DNA of 64,000 bases from NCBI RefSeq assembly GCF_030687715.1, contig NZ_CP117445.1:5197501-5261500 (forward strand), in the 5' to 3' direction. Of this stretch, positions 18,442 to 29,887 are shown piece after piece. The stretch comes from Pseudomonas sp. FP2196. GTDB lineage: Bacteria; Pseudomonadota; Gammaproteobacteria; Pseudomonadales; Pseudomonadaceae. The translations under genes and the position numbers were made by a program. Under the pieces are notes generated by a model, which ran no database searches, was not told where the DNA came from, and saw nothing but the letters and a program-made list of their open reading frames with translations. How positions within the stretch are numbered: position 1 is the stretch's first letter; every line of letters begins with the position of its first letter.

Positions 18442-19878
18442 ATGCCGCACATTTTGATCGTCGAAGACGAAACAATTATCCGCTCCGCCTTGCGCCGCCT
18501 GCTGGAACGCAACCAGTACCAGGTCAGCGAAGCCGGTTCAGTGCAGGAAGCACAAGAACGCTTCACCATTCCTACGTTCGATCTGATCGTCAGCGATCTG
18601 CGCCTGCCGGGTGCGCCGGGTACCGAGCTGATCAAGCTTGGTCAGGGCACGCCGGTGCTGATCATGACCAGTTACGCCAGCCTGCGCTCGGCGGTCGACT
18701 CGATGAAGATGGGCGCGGTGGACTACATCGCCAAGCCTTTCGACCACGATGAAATGCTTCAGGCCGTCGCGCGGATCCTTCGTGACCGTCAATCGGCGCC
18801 AGCTGCAGGCGAAGTTGTTACCGGTAAAACCGCCAATGGCAGCGGCAAAGCCGCCGTCGACAACAGCAACGGCGAAATCGGCATTATCGGTTCCTGCCCG
18901 CCAATGCAGGATCTGTACAGCAAGATCCGCAAAGTCGCGCCGACCGACTCCAATGTCCTGATTCAGGGCGAGTCCGGCACCGGTAAAGAGCTGGTTGCCC
19001 GCGCCCTGCACAACCTGTCGAAACGCGCCAAGGCGCCGATGATCTCGGTGAACTGCGCGGCCATCCCGGAAAGCCTGATCGAATCCGAACTGTTCGGCCA
19101 CGAGAAAGGCGCGTTCACTGGCGCCAGCGCCGGGCGTGCCGGTCTGGTGGAAGCGGCGGACGGCGGCACGTTGTTCCTCGACGAAATCGGCGAATTGCCG
19201 CTGGAAGCCCAGGCCCGTCTGCTACGGGTGTTGCAGGAAGGCGAGATTCGCCGGGTTGGCTCCGTTCAGTCGCAAAAGGTCGATGTGCGTTTGATCGCCG
19301 CGACCCACCGCGATCTGAAGAGCCTGGCGAAAATCGGCCAGTTCCGCGAAGACCTTTATTACCGTCTTCACGTGATCGCGTTGAAGCTGCCGGCCCTGCG
19401 CGAGCGTGGCGCCGACGTCAACGAAATCGCGACGGCCTTCCTCGCCCGCCAGAGTGCGCGCATCAACCGTACCGACCTGAAATTTGCCGCGGATGCCGAA
19501 CAGGCGATCCGTCACTATTCCTGGCCGGGTAACGTGCGAGAGCTGGAGAACGCTGTCGAGCGTGCGGTGATTCTGAGCGAGAGCCCGGAAATTTCCGCCG
19601 ACCTGCTGGGCATCGATATCGAGCTGAGCGATCTGGAAGACGACGAGTTCATCGGTCTGCCGCCACAGACGGCGGGTAACACCAGCAACAGCAGCCATGA
19701 ACCGACCGAAGATCTGTCGCTGGAAGACTACTTCCAGCACTTCGTGCTTGAGCACCAGGATCACATGACCGAGACCGAACTGGCGCGCAAACTGGGCGTC
19801 AGCCGTAAATGCCTGTGGGAACGCCGTCAGCGCCTGGGCATCCCACGGCGCAAGACCGGGGTCGCCAGCGAGAGCTGA
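18442..19878 (+). CDS. cbrB: Sigma-54-dependent response regulator CbrB
   Basis: A 478-residue NtrC-type activator. The receiver domain has Asp52 (IVSDLRLPG). The AAA+ domain has Walker A GESGTGKE, the sigma-54 contact GAFTGA and Walker [14 protein letters not shown]. The C-terminal Fis-type helix-turn-helix ends [19 protein letters not shown]. It lies 22 bp after cbrA. Phosphorylated CbrB activates crcZ and amino-acid-use genes from sigma-54 promoters; the crcZ promoter and CbrB sites lie directly downstream. Confidence 0.97.
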   Translation: MPHILIVEDETIIRSALRRLLERNQYQVSEAGSVQEAQERFTIPTFDLIVSDLRLPGAPGTELIKLGQGTPVLIMTSYASLRSAVDSMKMGAVDYIAKPFDHDEMLQAVARILRDRQSAPAAGEVVTGKTANGSGKAAVDNSNGEIGIIGSCPPMQDLYSKIRKVAPTDSNVLIQGESGTGKELVARALHNLSKRAKAPMISVNCAAIPESLIESELFGHEKGAFTGASAGRAGLVEAADGGTLFLDEIGELPLEAQARLLRVLQEGEIRRVGSVQSQKVDVRLIAATHRDLKSLAKIGQFREDLYYRLHVIALKLPALRERGADVNEIATAFLARQSARINRTDLKFAADAEQAIRHYSWPGNVRELENAVERAVILSESPEISADLLGIDIELSDLEDDEFIGLPPQTAGNTSNSSHEPTEDLSLEDYFQHFVLEHQDHMTETELARKLGVSRKCLWERRQRLGIPRRKTGVASES

Positions 19879-19879
19879 A

Positions 19880-19972
19880 CGTTACCTGTCGAGTGTGCGG
19901 GTAACGCATGAAGCGGTGAAAAAACTGTTACCTCAGTCTTTTCACGTAACAGAAGCCGGGGTTATCGGTAAC
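19880..19972 (+). promoter_or_regulatory. CbrB binding sites upstream of crcZ
   Basis: A perfect TGTTAC-N14-GTAACA palindrome occupies 19926-19951, the arrangement reported for CbrB. A second, looser site CGTTAC-N15-GTAACG lies at 19880-19906, and a lone GTAAC half-site at 19968-19972. They sit 80-170 bp upstream of the sigma-54 promoter of crcZ, as expected for an enhancer. Confidence 0.82.
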
Positions 19973-19990
19973 GAAACCTCGGCTTTTTTT
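19954..19990 (+). terminator. Terminator of cbrB
   Basis: A 10-bp stem AGCCGGGGTT/AACCTCGGCT (one G-T pair, 11-base loop) is followed by seven T. It overlaps the third CbrB half-site. Confidence 0.88.
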
Positions 19991-20048
19991 CGCCCCTCAA
20001 AAACGGTTATATCGACCTAACCCCTTGTTTTATTGGGTTTCGCAAAAG

Positions 20049-20065
20049 TTGGCACGCCCCCTGCT
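20049..20065 (+). promoter_or_regulatory. Sigma-54 promoter of crcZ
   Basis: TTGGCACG, with the -24 GG at 20051-20052, and the -12 GC at 20063-20064 have the required 11-base register. The predicted start is near 20076. Confidence 0.9.
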
Positions 20066-20075
20066 ATATGTTTGG

Positions 20076-20445
20076 TACAAGAACAATAACAAGCAATGCA
20101 CAAGACAATAAAAATAAGACGAATCGACTCACGCACAATAAAAACAAGACGGCGAGAGGCGCAGCTAACTGATTCTTTTGGAGAGGCGTTGTATTTGGGG
20201 CTTGCCCCACGACCAGGCCGAGAACAACAAAAACTGTCCTAAGACAGAGCCTGTACTGGTTGGATCGAGAGATCACTGCAATTCAGCGACCAAAGCAATC
20301 CGTTTGCTCTTGGCTCCCGATTGGGAGGGTCATGAAGGAAAAGCTTCATGACGAGGGCACTCAACAAAAACAAGAAGCCCGAATCAATAATAAAAAGAGC
20401 ACGCAACTACTTCTTGGGGAGCTTCGGCTCCCCTTGTAGTTTCTC
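20076..20445 (+). ncRNA. crcZ: Catabolite-control small RNA CrcZ
   Basis: A transcript of about 370 nt between cbrB and pcnB, the conserved crcZ position. It carries six A-rich (ARN) Hfq/Crc motifs of four or more triplets at 20082-20093, 20107-20118, 20137-20148, 20223-20234, 20363-20377 and 20386-20397. CrcZ sequesters the Hfq-Crc repressor complex when poor carbon sources activate CbrAB, which frees catabolic mRNAs. The 5' end is set from the sigma-54 promoter and the 3' end from a terminator-like hairpin; both are predictions. Confidence 0.9.
20406..20445 (+). terminator. 3' hairpin of crcZ
   Basis: GGGGAGC-TTCG-GCTCCCC (20416-20433) is extended by an outer ACTAC/GTAGT pairing. Only a short T-rich tail follows, so termination may be imperfect and run into pcnB. 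Confidence 0.7.
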
Positions 20446-20614
20446 CCTCCCGGCAAAATCCCCCACATTTTCAAGGCTCGAGACGCCTGTAGCCCGCGGC
20501 TTGCAGCGTAAAACGGCTGCGTCCTACACCATCCCCCGACTAAATGCTAGAATCTGCGCCCATCATGCGGTCATTCTTTGGTATGGCCGAACATTCCTTC
20601 AAACAGTGCATCCC

Positions 20615-22018
20615 ATGCTGAAGAAGTTGTTCCAGTCATTCCGAACTCCCGTGCGTCGTACGCAACACATCCGTAGCACCCCTGAAGTGCTCAACAGCGG
20701 TCAACACTCGCTGCAGAAAACGCAATTCAGCCGCTACGCGGTCAATATCGTCGAACGCTTGCAGGGCGCCGGTTACCAAGCCTATCTGGTAGGCGGTTGC
20801 GTGCGTGACATGCTGTTGGGCATCACGCCCAAGGATTTCGACGTTGCCACCAGCGCCACCCCTGAGCAAGTCCGTGCCGAATTCCGCAATGCGCGAATCA
20901 TCGGACGGCGCTTCAAACTGGTGCATATCCACTTCGGTCGCGAAATCATCGAAGTCGCGACATTCCGCGCCAATCACCCGGTCAACGAAGACGACGAGGA
21001 CAGCAACCAGTCTTCGCGTAACGAAAGCGGGCGGATTCTGCGCGACAACGTCTACGGCACCCTGGAAGAAGACGCGCAGCGCCGCGACTTCACCATCAAC
21101 GCCCTGTATTACGATCCGGTCAGCGAGCGCATTCTCGATTACGCCAATGGCGTACACGACATCCGCAATCACCTGATTCGTCTGATCGGCGACCCCAAGC
21201 AACGCTACCAGGAAGACCCGGTGCGCATGCTGCGGGCCGTGCGTTTTGCCGCCAAGCTCAATTTCGGCATCGAGAAGCATACCGTTCAGCCGATCCGCGA
21301 ATTGGCGCCGATGCTGCGCGAGATCCCGTCGGCACGCCTGTTCGAAGAAGTGCTCAAGCTGTTCCTTTCGGGGCATGGCGCGATCACCTTCGAAATGCTG
21401 GTCGATCTGCAGCTGTTCGCTCCGCTGTTCCCGGCCAGTGCCGACGCACTGGAATACAACCCGGAATACACCCACACGCTGATCAGTGAAGCGCTGACCA
21501 ACACAGATCTGCGGATCAAGCAGAACAAACCGGTCACCCCGGCGTTCCTGTTTGCCGCCATGCTCTGGCCTGCCCTGCCGGCCCGTGTACTGCGTCTGCA
21601 AGAACGTGGCATGCCGCCGATTCCGGCGATGCAGGAAGCCGCTCACGAGCTGATTGCCGAACAGTGCCAGCGCATCGCGATTCCGAAGCGCTTCACCATG
21701 CCGATCCGCGAAATCTGGGACATGCAGGAACGCCTGCCTCGTCGCAGCGGCAAACGTGCCGATCTGTTGCTCGACAACCCACGTTTCCGCGCCGGTTACG
21801 ATTTCCTGCTGCTGCGTGAAAGCGCTGGCGAGGAGACTGACGGTCTGGGCGAATGGTGGACCGATTATCAGGATGCCAACGACAGCGAACGTCGCGACAT
21901 GATCCGTGATCTGAGCGGCAAAGGTGATGACGCCAGCGGTGCTCCGCGCAAGCGTCGCCGCAGCAGCGGTTCCAAGCGCAAGCGCACCGCCGGTGCTCCG
22001 AGCGCATCGGGCGAGTAA
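20615..22018 (+). CDS. pcnB: Poly(A) polymerase I
   Basis: A 467-residue class II nucleotidyltransferase that adds 3' A-tails to RNA to promote decay. The head domain has LVGGCVRDMLLG and the catalytic DFDVAT. Body and neck helices follow, and a Lys/Arg-rich tail (RKRRRSSGSKRKR) binds RNA. The start MLKKLFQSF is chosen because the in-frame extension upstream lies over CrcZ. It is separated from folK by 3 bases. Confidence 0.95.
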   Translation: MLKKLFQSFRTPVRRTQHIRSTPEVLNSGQHSLQKTQFSRYAVNIVERLQGAGYQAYLVGGCVRDMLLGITPKDFDVATSATPEQVRAEFRNARIIGRRFKLVHIHFGREIIEVATFRANHPVNEDDEDSNQSSRNESGRILRDNVYGTLEEDAQRRDFTINALYYDPVSERILDYANGVHDIRNHLIRLIGDPKQRYQEDPVRMLRAVRFAAKLNFGIEKHTVQPIRELAPMLREIPSARLFEEVLKLFLSGHGAITFEMLVDLQLFAPLFPASADALEYNPEYTHTLISEALTNTDLRIKQNKPVTPAFLFAAMLWPALPARVLRLQERGMPPIPAMQEAAHELIAEQCQRIAIPKRFTMPIREIWDMQERLPRRSGKRADLLLDNPRFRAGYDFLLLRESAGEETDGLGEWWTDYQDANDSERRDMIRDLSGKGDDASGAPRKRRRSSGSKRKRTAGAPSASGE

Positions 22019-22021
22019 GGC

Positions 22022-22507
22022 ATGGAACGTATCTACATCGGCATGGGCAGCAATTTGGCTGCCCCCGCCGAACAGTTGCGCAGCGCCATTGAGGCGCTGG
22101 GGCAATTGCCACAGACCACACTCGCAGGCGTTTCAGCCTTCTACCAAAGCGACTCGTTGCTGCCGGGCCAACCGCGTTACACCAATGCGGTTGCAGCGGT
22201 TGACAGCGATCTTGCGCCGCTGGATTTGCTGGATGCCTTGCAAGCCATCGAGAATGATCAAGGCCGTGAACGCCTGGAACGCTGGGGGCCGCGGACGCTG
22301 GATTTGGATATTCTGCTGTTCGGTGATCTGCTGATCGACGAACCACGGCTGAAAGTCCCGCATTATCAAATTCAGGAACGTGCGTTCGTCCTCTATCCCC
22401 TCGCCGAGCTAGCGCCTGAAGAACTGCGTCTGGCCGATGGCCGCACGCTCACCGAGCTGCTGGCCGCCTGCCCGTTCGTCGGCCTGGAACGCCTCCCTCA
22501 CGCCTGA
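22022..22507 (+). CDS. folK: Hydroxymethyldihydropterin pyrophosphokinase
   Basis: A 161-residue HPPK that transfers pyrophosphate from ATP to 6-hydroxymethyl-7,8-dihydropterin in folate synthesis. Visible motifs are the N-terminal YIGMGSNL, the pterin loop SAFYQSD and the magnesium-binding signature RTLDLDILLFGD. It follows pcnB directly, as in many gammaproteobacteria. Confidence 0.96.
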   Translation: MERIYIGMGSNLAAPAEQLRSAIEALGQLPQTTLAGVSAFYQSDSLLPGQPRYTNAVAAVDSDLAPLDLLDALQAIENDQGRERLERWGPRTLDLDILLFGDLLIDEPRLKVPHYQIQERAFVLYPLAELAPEELRLADGRTLTELLAACPFVGLERLPHA

Positions 22508-22962
22508 CACCCATTCCCCTTGGGTGCAGGCTTTTGTGGTGAGGGGATTTATCCCCGATCGGCTGCGCAGCCGTCGCAAAACCGGCAAATGCGCTGTGAC
22601 TGACTAATGCGTACTACCATTTTGGGGCCGCGTCGCAGCCATCGGGGATAAATCCCCTCGCCACAAAAGCGATGTTCCGTATTCGTTTTTTGTCGGACAA
22701 AAGAGCCTCGATTCAGCCCCGCCGCCGCGCTGAATCGCATCAGTAACGCCGGTAACACTCCCCTCGTAACAACGCGGTAACACACGCAATTGACTTCCTA
22801 GGTTCTCCTCACGACTATAGGCGTCCCGCTGCCGCCAACCCGGCACATACGGGCGCAATCCAGGCCTTATAAGCACGACAAAAGAGCGTGCGCCTGAGTA
22901 GATGAAGAATCACGCGCGTTACTCGCAGTAGTTTCCAGAGCGCCTGAACGAGGATTTTTTAC
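22508..22962. other. Intergenic region between folK and panB
   Basis: These 455 bp hold the REP-like repeat at 22530-22670 and a leader for panB with no gene. A TTGACT at 22790-22795 has weak -10 candidates 17-20 bases downstream (ACTATAGG region) and may be the panB promoter. Four GTAAC-type words occur between 22743 and 22781, but they are not arranged as CbrB palindromes. Confidence 0.5.
22530..22670. repeat. Inverted REP-like pair
   Basis: Outer arms of about 30 bp (22530-22559 and 22641-22670) contain GAGGGGATTTATCCCCGAT and its complement with one mismatch. About 80 bp lie between them. This is a different family from the 90-bp REPIN. Confidence 0.82.
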
Positions 22963-23763
22963 ATGCCAGCCATCACCCTGACCACGCTCCAGAGCCTCAA
23001 GCAGAAAGGTGAAAAGATCACCATGCTGACCTGCTATGACGCGACCTTCGCCCACGCCTGCAACGAGGCCGGTGTCGAAGTGCTGCTGGTGGGCGACTCC
23101 CTCGGTATGGTCCTGCAAGGTCATGACAGCACATTGCCGGTGACCACCGCGGAAATGGCCTACCACACCGCTTGCGTCAAACGCGGCAACACCGACGCCC
23201 TGATCCTGGCCGACTTGCCATTCATGGCCAACGCCACCCTCGAACAAACCATGACCAACAGCGCCATGCTGATGCAGGCCGGCGCGCACATGATCAAGGT
23301 CGAAGGTGCGCTGTGGCTGGCCGAATCGATCCGTTTGCTCGCCGAACGCGGTGTGCCGGTCTGCGCGCACATGGGTCTGACCCCGCAAGCGGTGAACATT
23401 CTCGGCGGCTATAAAGTGCAGGGCCGCAACGAGAACCAGGCGCGACAGATGCGTGCCGACGCGATCTCGCTGGAACAGGCCGGTGCTTCGATGCTGCTGC
23501 TCGAATGCGTGCCCAGCGAACTGGCTGCGGAAATCAGCCAGGCGGTGAAGATTCCGGTCATCGGCATCGGCGCCGGTAGTGATACCGACGGCCAGGTGCT
23601 GGTGCTGCACGACATGCTCGGCCTGTCGATCACCGGCCGCGTGCCGAAGTTCGTGAAGAACTTCATGCAGGGTCAGGACAGCATCCAGTCCGCACTGAAG
23701 GCCTACGTCAACGAAGTCAAAGGCGTTACTTTCCCTGGGATCGAACACGGATTCTCTGCATGA
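22963..23763 (+). CDS. panB: Ketopantoate hydroxymethyltransferase
   Basis: A 266-residue TIM-barrel enzyme that makes ketopantoate from 2-oxoisovalerate and methylene-tetrahydrofolate, the first step of pantothenate synthesis. Motifs include [10 protein letters not shown], the metal-site [18 protein letters not shown] and the C-terminal [15 protein letters not shown]. It overlaps panC by 4 bases (ATGA). Confidence 0.97.
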   Translation: MPAITLTTLQSLKQKGEKITMLTCYDATFAHACNEAGVEVLLVGDSLGMVLQGHDSTLPVTTAEMAYHTACVKRGNTDALILADLPFMANATLEQTMTNSAMLMQAGAHMIKVEGALWLAESIRLLAERGVPVCAHMGLTPQAVNILGGYKVQGRNENQARQMRADAISLEQAGASMLLLECVPSELAAEISQAVKIPVIGIGAGSDTDGQVLVLHDMLGLSITGRVPKFVKNFMQGQDSIQSALKAYVNEVKGVTFPGIEHGFSA

Positions 23764-24620
23764 ACACCGTAAAAACCGTACGTGAACTGCGCGCCGCCGT
23801 AGCCCGCGCGCGTAGCGAAGGCAAGCGCATCGGCTTCGTGCCGACCATGGGCAACCTGCACAGCGGCCACGTGGCGCTGGTCACCAAGGCCACCCAACGG
23901 GTCGACTTCGTGGTTGCCAGTATTTTCGTCAACCCGCTGCAATTCGGCGCCGGCGAAGACCTCGACAAGTATCCGCGCACCCTGGCGGCGGATCAGGAAA
24001 AGCTGTTGGAAGCTGGCTGTTCGCTTCTGTTCGCGCCGACCGTTGAGGAAATGTACCCCGACGGCATGGCCGGACAGACCCGGGTCAGCGTGCCGCACCT
24101 CTCCGAAGGTCTGTGCGGCGCCAGCCGTCCGGGGCACTTCGAAGGCGTGGCGACGGTGGTCAGCAAACTGTTCAACATGGTTCAGCCGGATCTGGCGATT
24201 TTCGGCCAGAAGGATTTCCAGCAACTGGCGGTGATCCGCGCACTGGTGCATGACCTGAACATGCCGATCCAGATCATCGGCGAGCCGACCGTGCGTGCCG
24301 CCGATGGCCTTGCGCTGTCGTCGCGCAACGGTTTCCTCAGCGAAGAACAACGTGCCGTAGCGCCGGTGGTCTATCGCACCCTGAGCACGATTGCCGAGTC
24401 GATCAGACAAGGTGAACGGGATTTCCCGGCGCTGATCAGCGCACAGTTGCAACAGCTGGAAGCCGCTGGCCTGCGCCCCGATTACCTGGAGATTCGCCAT
24501 GCCCTGACCTTGCGTCCAGCGGTGGCTGAAGATCGCGACCTGGTGATTCTCGTGGCGGCGTTTCTGGGCACCACGCGGCTGATCGATAACCTGCACCTGA
24601 ATCTCGATACGCCTCTCTAA
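23760..24620 (+). CDS. panC: Pantothenate synthetase
   Basis: A 286-residue pantoate-beta-alanine ligase. The nucleotide-binding [14 protein letters not shown], the central FGQKDFQQL and the KMSKS-like SSRNGFLS are all present. panD, which supplies beta-alanine and follows panC in P. aeruginosa, is not found after it; a REPIN and then pgi follow. Confidence 0.97.
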   Translation: MNTVKTVRELRAAVARARSEGKRIGFVPTMGNLHSGHVALVTKATQRVDFVVASIFVNPLQFGAGEDLDKYPRTLAADQEKLLEAGCSLLFAPTVEEMYPDGMAGQTRVSVPHLSEGLCGASRPGHFEGVATVVSKLFNMVQPDLAIFGQKDFQQLAVIRALVHDLNMPIQIIGEPTVRAADGLALSSRNGFLSEEQRAVAPVVYRTLSTIAESIRQGERDFPALISAQLQQLEAAGLRPDYLEIRHALTLRPAVAEDRDLVILVAAFLGTTRLIDNLHLNLDTPL

Positions 24621-25005
24621 AAACACAGCCCCCCTTGTAGGAGTGAGCCTGCTCACGATGAGGACCTGACATTCAGCATCACTGTTGAACGTCAGTCCGC
24701 TATCGCGAGCAGGCTCACTCCTACAGTGTTTTCGGCGTTGCGAAGATTGCATTTCAAGATTATTGCCGCGCTTAAACCCTTCGCGTATTGCGTTCACCCT
24801 CCGTTTGTCGGCCAATTTCCGTTATCAATGTTAAAAAAGTACAGGGATCGGGTCAGACAAAGTCAAGACAGAACGCAGCGCGAGGTTTACTGTATTCGCC
24901 CTGTGTCCAAAAACCGTGTCGACGCAGTTGGCCCACGCCCAACCATGGCGTGCTGGCCTGTTCCGAGTTCAAAAGGCCGTTCAAGTAAAAAGGAAAACCG
25001 CAGCG
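24621..25005. other. Intergenic region between panC and pgi
   Basis: These 385 bp contain a REPIN (24636-24725) and about 280 bp of leader to pgi. I find no panD or other small gene and no clear terminator apart from the REPIN hairpin. Confidence 0.55.
24636..24725. repeat. REPIN, 90 bp, copy 2
   Basis: Same length and outer arms as copy 1. The inner end of the left arm has drifted (CTCACGATGAGG instead of CTCGCGATAGCGG), so the hairpin is imperfect there. Confidence 0.88.
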
Positions 25006-26670
25006 ATGGCGTACTACCGCACTCCTCACGACGTTACCGCTCTGCCTGCCTGGCAAGCGTTGAAAGACCACCGCCAAGCCATGCAGGATTTCAGCATGCG
25101 CGAAGCCTTCAACGCCGATCCGCAGCGCTTTAATCAGTTCACCCTCAGCAGCTGCGGACTGTTTCTCGACTATTCGAAGAATTTGATCAACGCCGAGACC
25201 CGCAATCTGTTGGTGGGTCTGGCCAATGAAGTCGATCTGAAGGGCGCGATCAAAGCGCTGTTCGACGGTGAAATCGTCAACTCGTCCGAAGGCCGCCCGG
25301 CACTGCACACCGCCCTGCGCCGCCCGGTGGGCGACAAGTTGTCGGTCAACGGCGTCAATGTGATGCCGGAAGTCCACAAGGTTCTGAACCAGATCACCGA
25401 TCTGGTCGGCCGCATCCACGACGGTCTGTGGCGCGGTTACACCGAGAAGCCGATCACCGACGTGGTCAACATCGGCATCGGTGGCTCGTTCCTCGGCCCT
25501 GAATTGGTCTCCGAAGCGTTGCTGTCCTACGCGCAGAAAGGCGTGCGTTGCCACTATCTGGCGAACATCGACGGCAGCGAGTTCCACGAGCTGACGCAAA
25601 AGCTGCGCGCCGAAACCACGCTGTTCATCGTTTCGTCGAAGTCGTTCAACACCCTCGAAACCCTGAAAAATGCTCAGGCCGCTCGCGCCTGGTACCTGGC
25701 TCAGGGCGGTTCGGAAGCCGAGCTGTATCGCCACTTCATCGCCGTATCGAGCAACAACGCCGCCGCCATTGCGTTCGGTATTCGTGAAGAAAACATCTTC
25801 CCGATGTGGGACTGGGTCGGCGGCCGCTACTCGCTGTGGTCGGCCATCGGTTTGCCGATCGCCCTGGCCATCGGCATGTCCAACTTCAAGGAACTGCTGT
25901 CCGGTGCCTACACCATGGACCAGCATTTCCAGACCGCACCCTTCGAACAGAACATGCCAGTGCTGCTGGCGCTGCTCGGCGTGTGGTACGGCAACTTCTG
26001 GGGCGCGCAAAGCCACGCGATCCTGCCGTACGACCATTACCTGCGCAACATCACCAAGCACTTGCAGCAACTGGACATGGAATCCAACGGCAAGAGCGTG
26101 CGTCAGGACGGCACTGCGGTGTCGACTGACACGGGGCCGGTGATCTGGGGCGGCGTCGGCTGTAACGGTCAGCACGCTTACCACCAGTTGTTGCATCAAG
26201 GCACCCAACTGATTCCGGCCGACTTCATCGTGCCGATCGTCAGCTTCAACCCGGTGTCCGACCACCACCAGTGGCTGTACGCCAACTGCCTGTCGCAGAG
26301 CCAGGCGCTGATGCTCGGCAAGACCCTGCCGGAGGCCGAAGCCGAACTGCGCGAGAAGGGTGTGAGCGAGGAAGACGTGCGCAAAATTGCACCGCACAAG
26401 GTGATTCCGGGCAACCGTCCGAGCAACACCCTTGTGGTCGAACGCATCAGCCCGCGTCGTCTCGGCGCGCTGGTTGCCATGTATGAGCACAAAGTGTTCG
26501 TGCAAAGCGTGGTCTGGGGCATCAACGCCTTCGACCAGTGGGGCGTGGAACTGGGCAAGGAACTGGGCAAAGGCGTTTACAACCGTCTGGTCGGCAGCGA
26601 TGAAACGACCGCTGACGATCCTTCCACCCAAGGCCTGATCAACTACTTCCGCGGTCGTCACCGCGGTTGA
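25006..26670 (+). CDS. pgi: Glucose-6-phosphate isomerase
   Basis: A 554-residue isomerase interconverting glucose-6-phosphate and fructose-6-phosphate. The two SIS-like halves show [14 protein letters not shown] and the family signature near [11 protein letters not shown]. The C-terminal region has [20 protein letters not shown]. The start MAYYRTP at 25006 is chosen because the length then matches the family; in-frame codons upstream look non-coding. Confidence 0.96.
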   Translation: MAYYRTPHDVTALPAWQALKDHRQAMQDFSMREAFNADPQRFNQFTLSSCGLFLDYSKNLINAETRNLLVGLANEVDLKGAIKALFDGEIVNSSEGRPALHTALRRPVGDKLSVNGVNVMPEVHKVLNQITDLVGRIHDGLWRGYTEKPITDVVNIGIGGSFLGPELVSEALLSYAQKGVRCHYLANIDGSEFHELTQKLRAETTLFIVSSKSFNTLETLKNAQAARAWYLAQGGSEAELYRHFIAVSSNNAAAIAFGIREENIFPMWDWVGGRYSLWSAIGLPIALAIGMSNFKELLSGAYTMDQHFQTAPFEQNMPVLLALLGVWYGNFWGAQSHAILPYDHYLRNITKHLQQLDMESNGKSVRQDGTAVSTDTGPVIWGGVGCNGQHAYHQLLHQGTQLIPADFIVPIVSFNPVSDHHQWLYANCLSQSQALMLGKTLPEAEAELREKGVSEEDVRKIAPHKVIPGNRPSNTLVVERISPRRLGALVAMYEHKVFVQSVVWGINAFDQWGVELGKELGKGVYNRLVGSDETTADDPSTQGLINYFRGRHRG

Positions 26671-26730
26671 TTGGATGGCTCGGCCCACAGGCTTTGGCTC
26701 AACCCAAATCCAGTGGGCACAGAGATCCCT

Positions 26731-26820
26731 TGTAGGAGTGAGCCTGCTCGCGATAGCGGTGTGTCGTTCAGCATTGATGTTGAATGACCCAGCGCTATCG
26801 CGAGCAGGCTCACTCCTACA
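26731..26820. repeat. REPIN, 90 bp, copy 3
   Basis: Arms 26731-26760 and 26791-26820 are inverted with one mismatch near the inner end. The spacer shares TGTTGAATG with the other copies. Confidence 0.9.
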
Positions 26821-26913
26821 GTTGTTTGTGTGTGTTCGACATCAGGTTCAGCCAGCAGATTTCTGATCCGACTTGAACCCTTTCATCCCTCGGCGCATCT
26901 TTATTCTTCGCAC

Positions 26914-26928
26914 AACAAGAATAAGGAA
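26914..26928 (+). promoter_or_regulatory. Candidate Hfq/Crc site in the acs leader
   Basis: The leader reads AAC AAG AAT AAG, four consecutive ARN triplets, running into the ribosome-binding AAGGAA just before ATG 26934. This is the type of A-rich element bound by Hfq with Crc to block translation. Confidence 0.6.
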
Positions 26929-26933
26929 CCGTC

Positions 26934-28871
<1,938 letters not shown>

Positions 28872-28922
28872 CATCCCGGGCGCGATCAACCGGTCGCGCC
28901 CGCCCTTCGACAATGAGTGGTC

Positions 28923-29795
28923 ATGGAATTCATCCGCAGCCGTATCGAAACCCAACTCATGAGCCTGACCGGGTTATCTCTTGGTCAGCTCGACCTGGAA
29001 AACCCCAAGGGCGATCCCGGCCTGTTCGGCCCCGACTCGATCTGTTGGCAGGTGCACGGTGACTTCAGCAGCATGTTGATCGGCGGTATCAGTGCATTGT
29101 TGCTGCAAGCGCTGCATCCACTGGCGCTGGCCGGGGTCTGGGATCACTCGAACTTTCGCCAGGACATGCTCGGGCGATTGCGCCGTACCAGCCAGTTCGT
29201 GTCCGGCACCACCTTCGGCTCGCGGCGAGACGCCGAATGGCTGATCGAAAAAGTACGCACCATACACTTGCAAGTGGTCGGCACTGCGCCGGACGGCCGA
29301 GCATATGCGGCCAGCGATCCGGATCTGCTGACATGGGTGCATGTGGCGGAAGTCAGCAACTTCCTCGCCGCGCATTTGCGTTATCGCAATCCGCAGTTGT
29401 CGCCAGCGGATCAGGATCGTTATTACGCGGAAATCGCCGTGGTCGCCGAACGCCTGGGCGCCCGCGACGTGCCGAAGTCACGGCAAGCTGTGGCGGATTA
29501 TCTGCAACGCATGCGCCCGCAATTACTGTGCGATGAGCGCAGCCGTGAAGTCCTGCGTCTATTGCTCGACGCTCCGGCCCCCAGCCTGTTGGCCCGCCCC
29601 TTTGGCGACCTGATGATGAAGGCCGGTATCGACCTGCTGCCGGACTGGGCCAGCGACATGCTCGATGTGCGGCAGAGTTCGCTGCAACGGCAACTGATCC
29701 GCGCCAGCGTCAGGCGCAGCGCGCCGATGCTGCGTTGGGCGATGCGTAATGGGTCGGTGCAACGGGCCAAGCGGCGGATGGGCCTGCTCACCTGA
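28923..29795 (+). CDS. MpaB-like oxygenase domain protein (DUF2236)
   Basis: A 290-residue protein of the DUF2236 (MpaB/latex-clearing protein-like) family, whose members bind heme b through conserved His residues. Visible family features are GALLLQALHP-like LLLQALHPLALAG, the FVSGTTFGSRRDAEWL segment and the WVHVAEVSNFLAAHLRY helix. The substrate is unknown. ATG 28923 is chosen over the in-frame GTG two codons upstream, although neither has a good ribosome-binding site. Confidence 0.85.
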   Translation: MEFIRSRIETQLMSLTGLSLGQLDLENPKGDPGLFGPDSICWQVHGDFSSMLIGGISALLLQALHPLALAGVWDHSNFRQDMLGRLRRTSQFVSGTTFGSRRDAEWLIEKVRTIHLQVVGTAPDGRAYAASDPDLLTWVHVAEVSNFLAAHLRYRNPQLSPADQDRYYAEIAVVAERLGARDVPKSRQAVADYLQRMRPQLLCDERSREVLRLLLDAPAPSLLARPFGDLMMKAGIDLLPDWASDMLDVRQSSLQRQLIRASVRRSAPMLRWAMRNGSVQRAKRRMGLLT

Positions 29796-29887
29796 CCTGC
29801 ACACAGGTAATCGGTAATGCCTCAGGGCATCGGTAGCAGCACAATGCTAAACTCCCGCGCCCCAATTCTCACCAGCAAGGCGCACGC

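Noticed and set aside
20348..20614. N-terminal extension of pcnB
   Set aside because: The in-frame extension coincides with the crcZ RNA and its terminator hairpin; the family start MLKKL lies at 20615.
24853..26688. 611-codon open frame on the minus strand
   Set aside because: It is antisense to the complete pgi gene and shows no recognisable domain.
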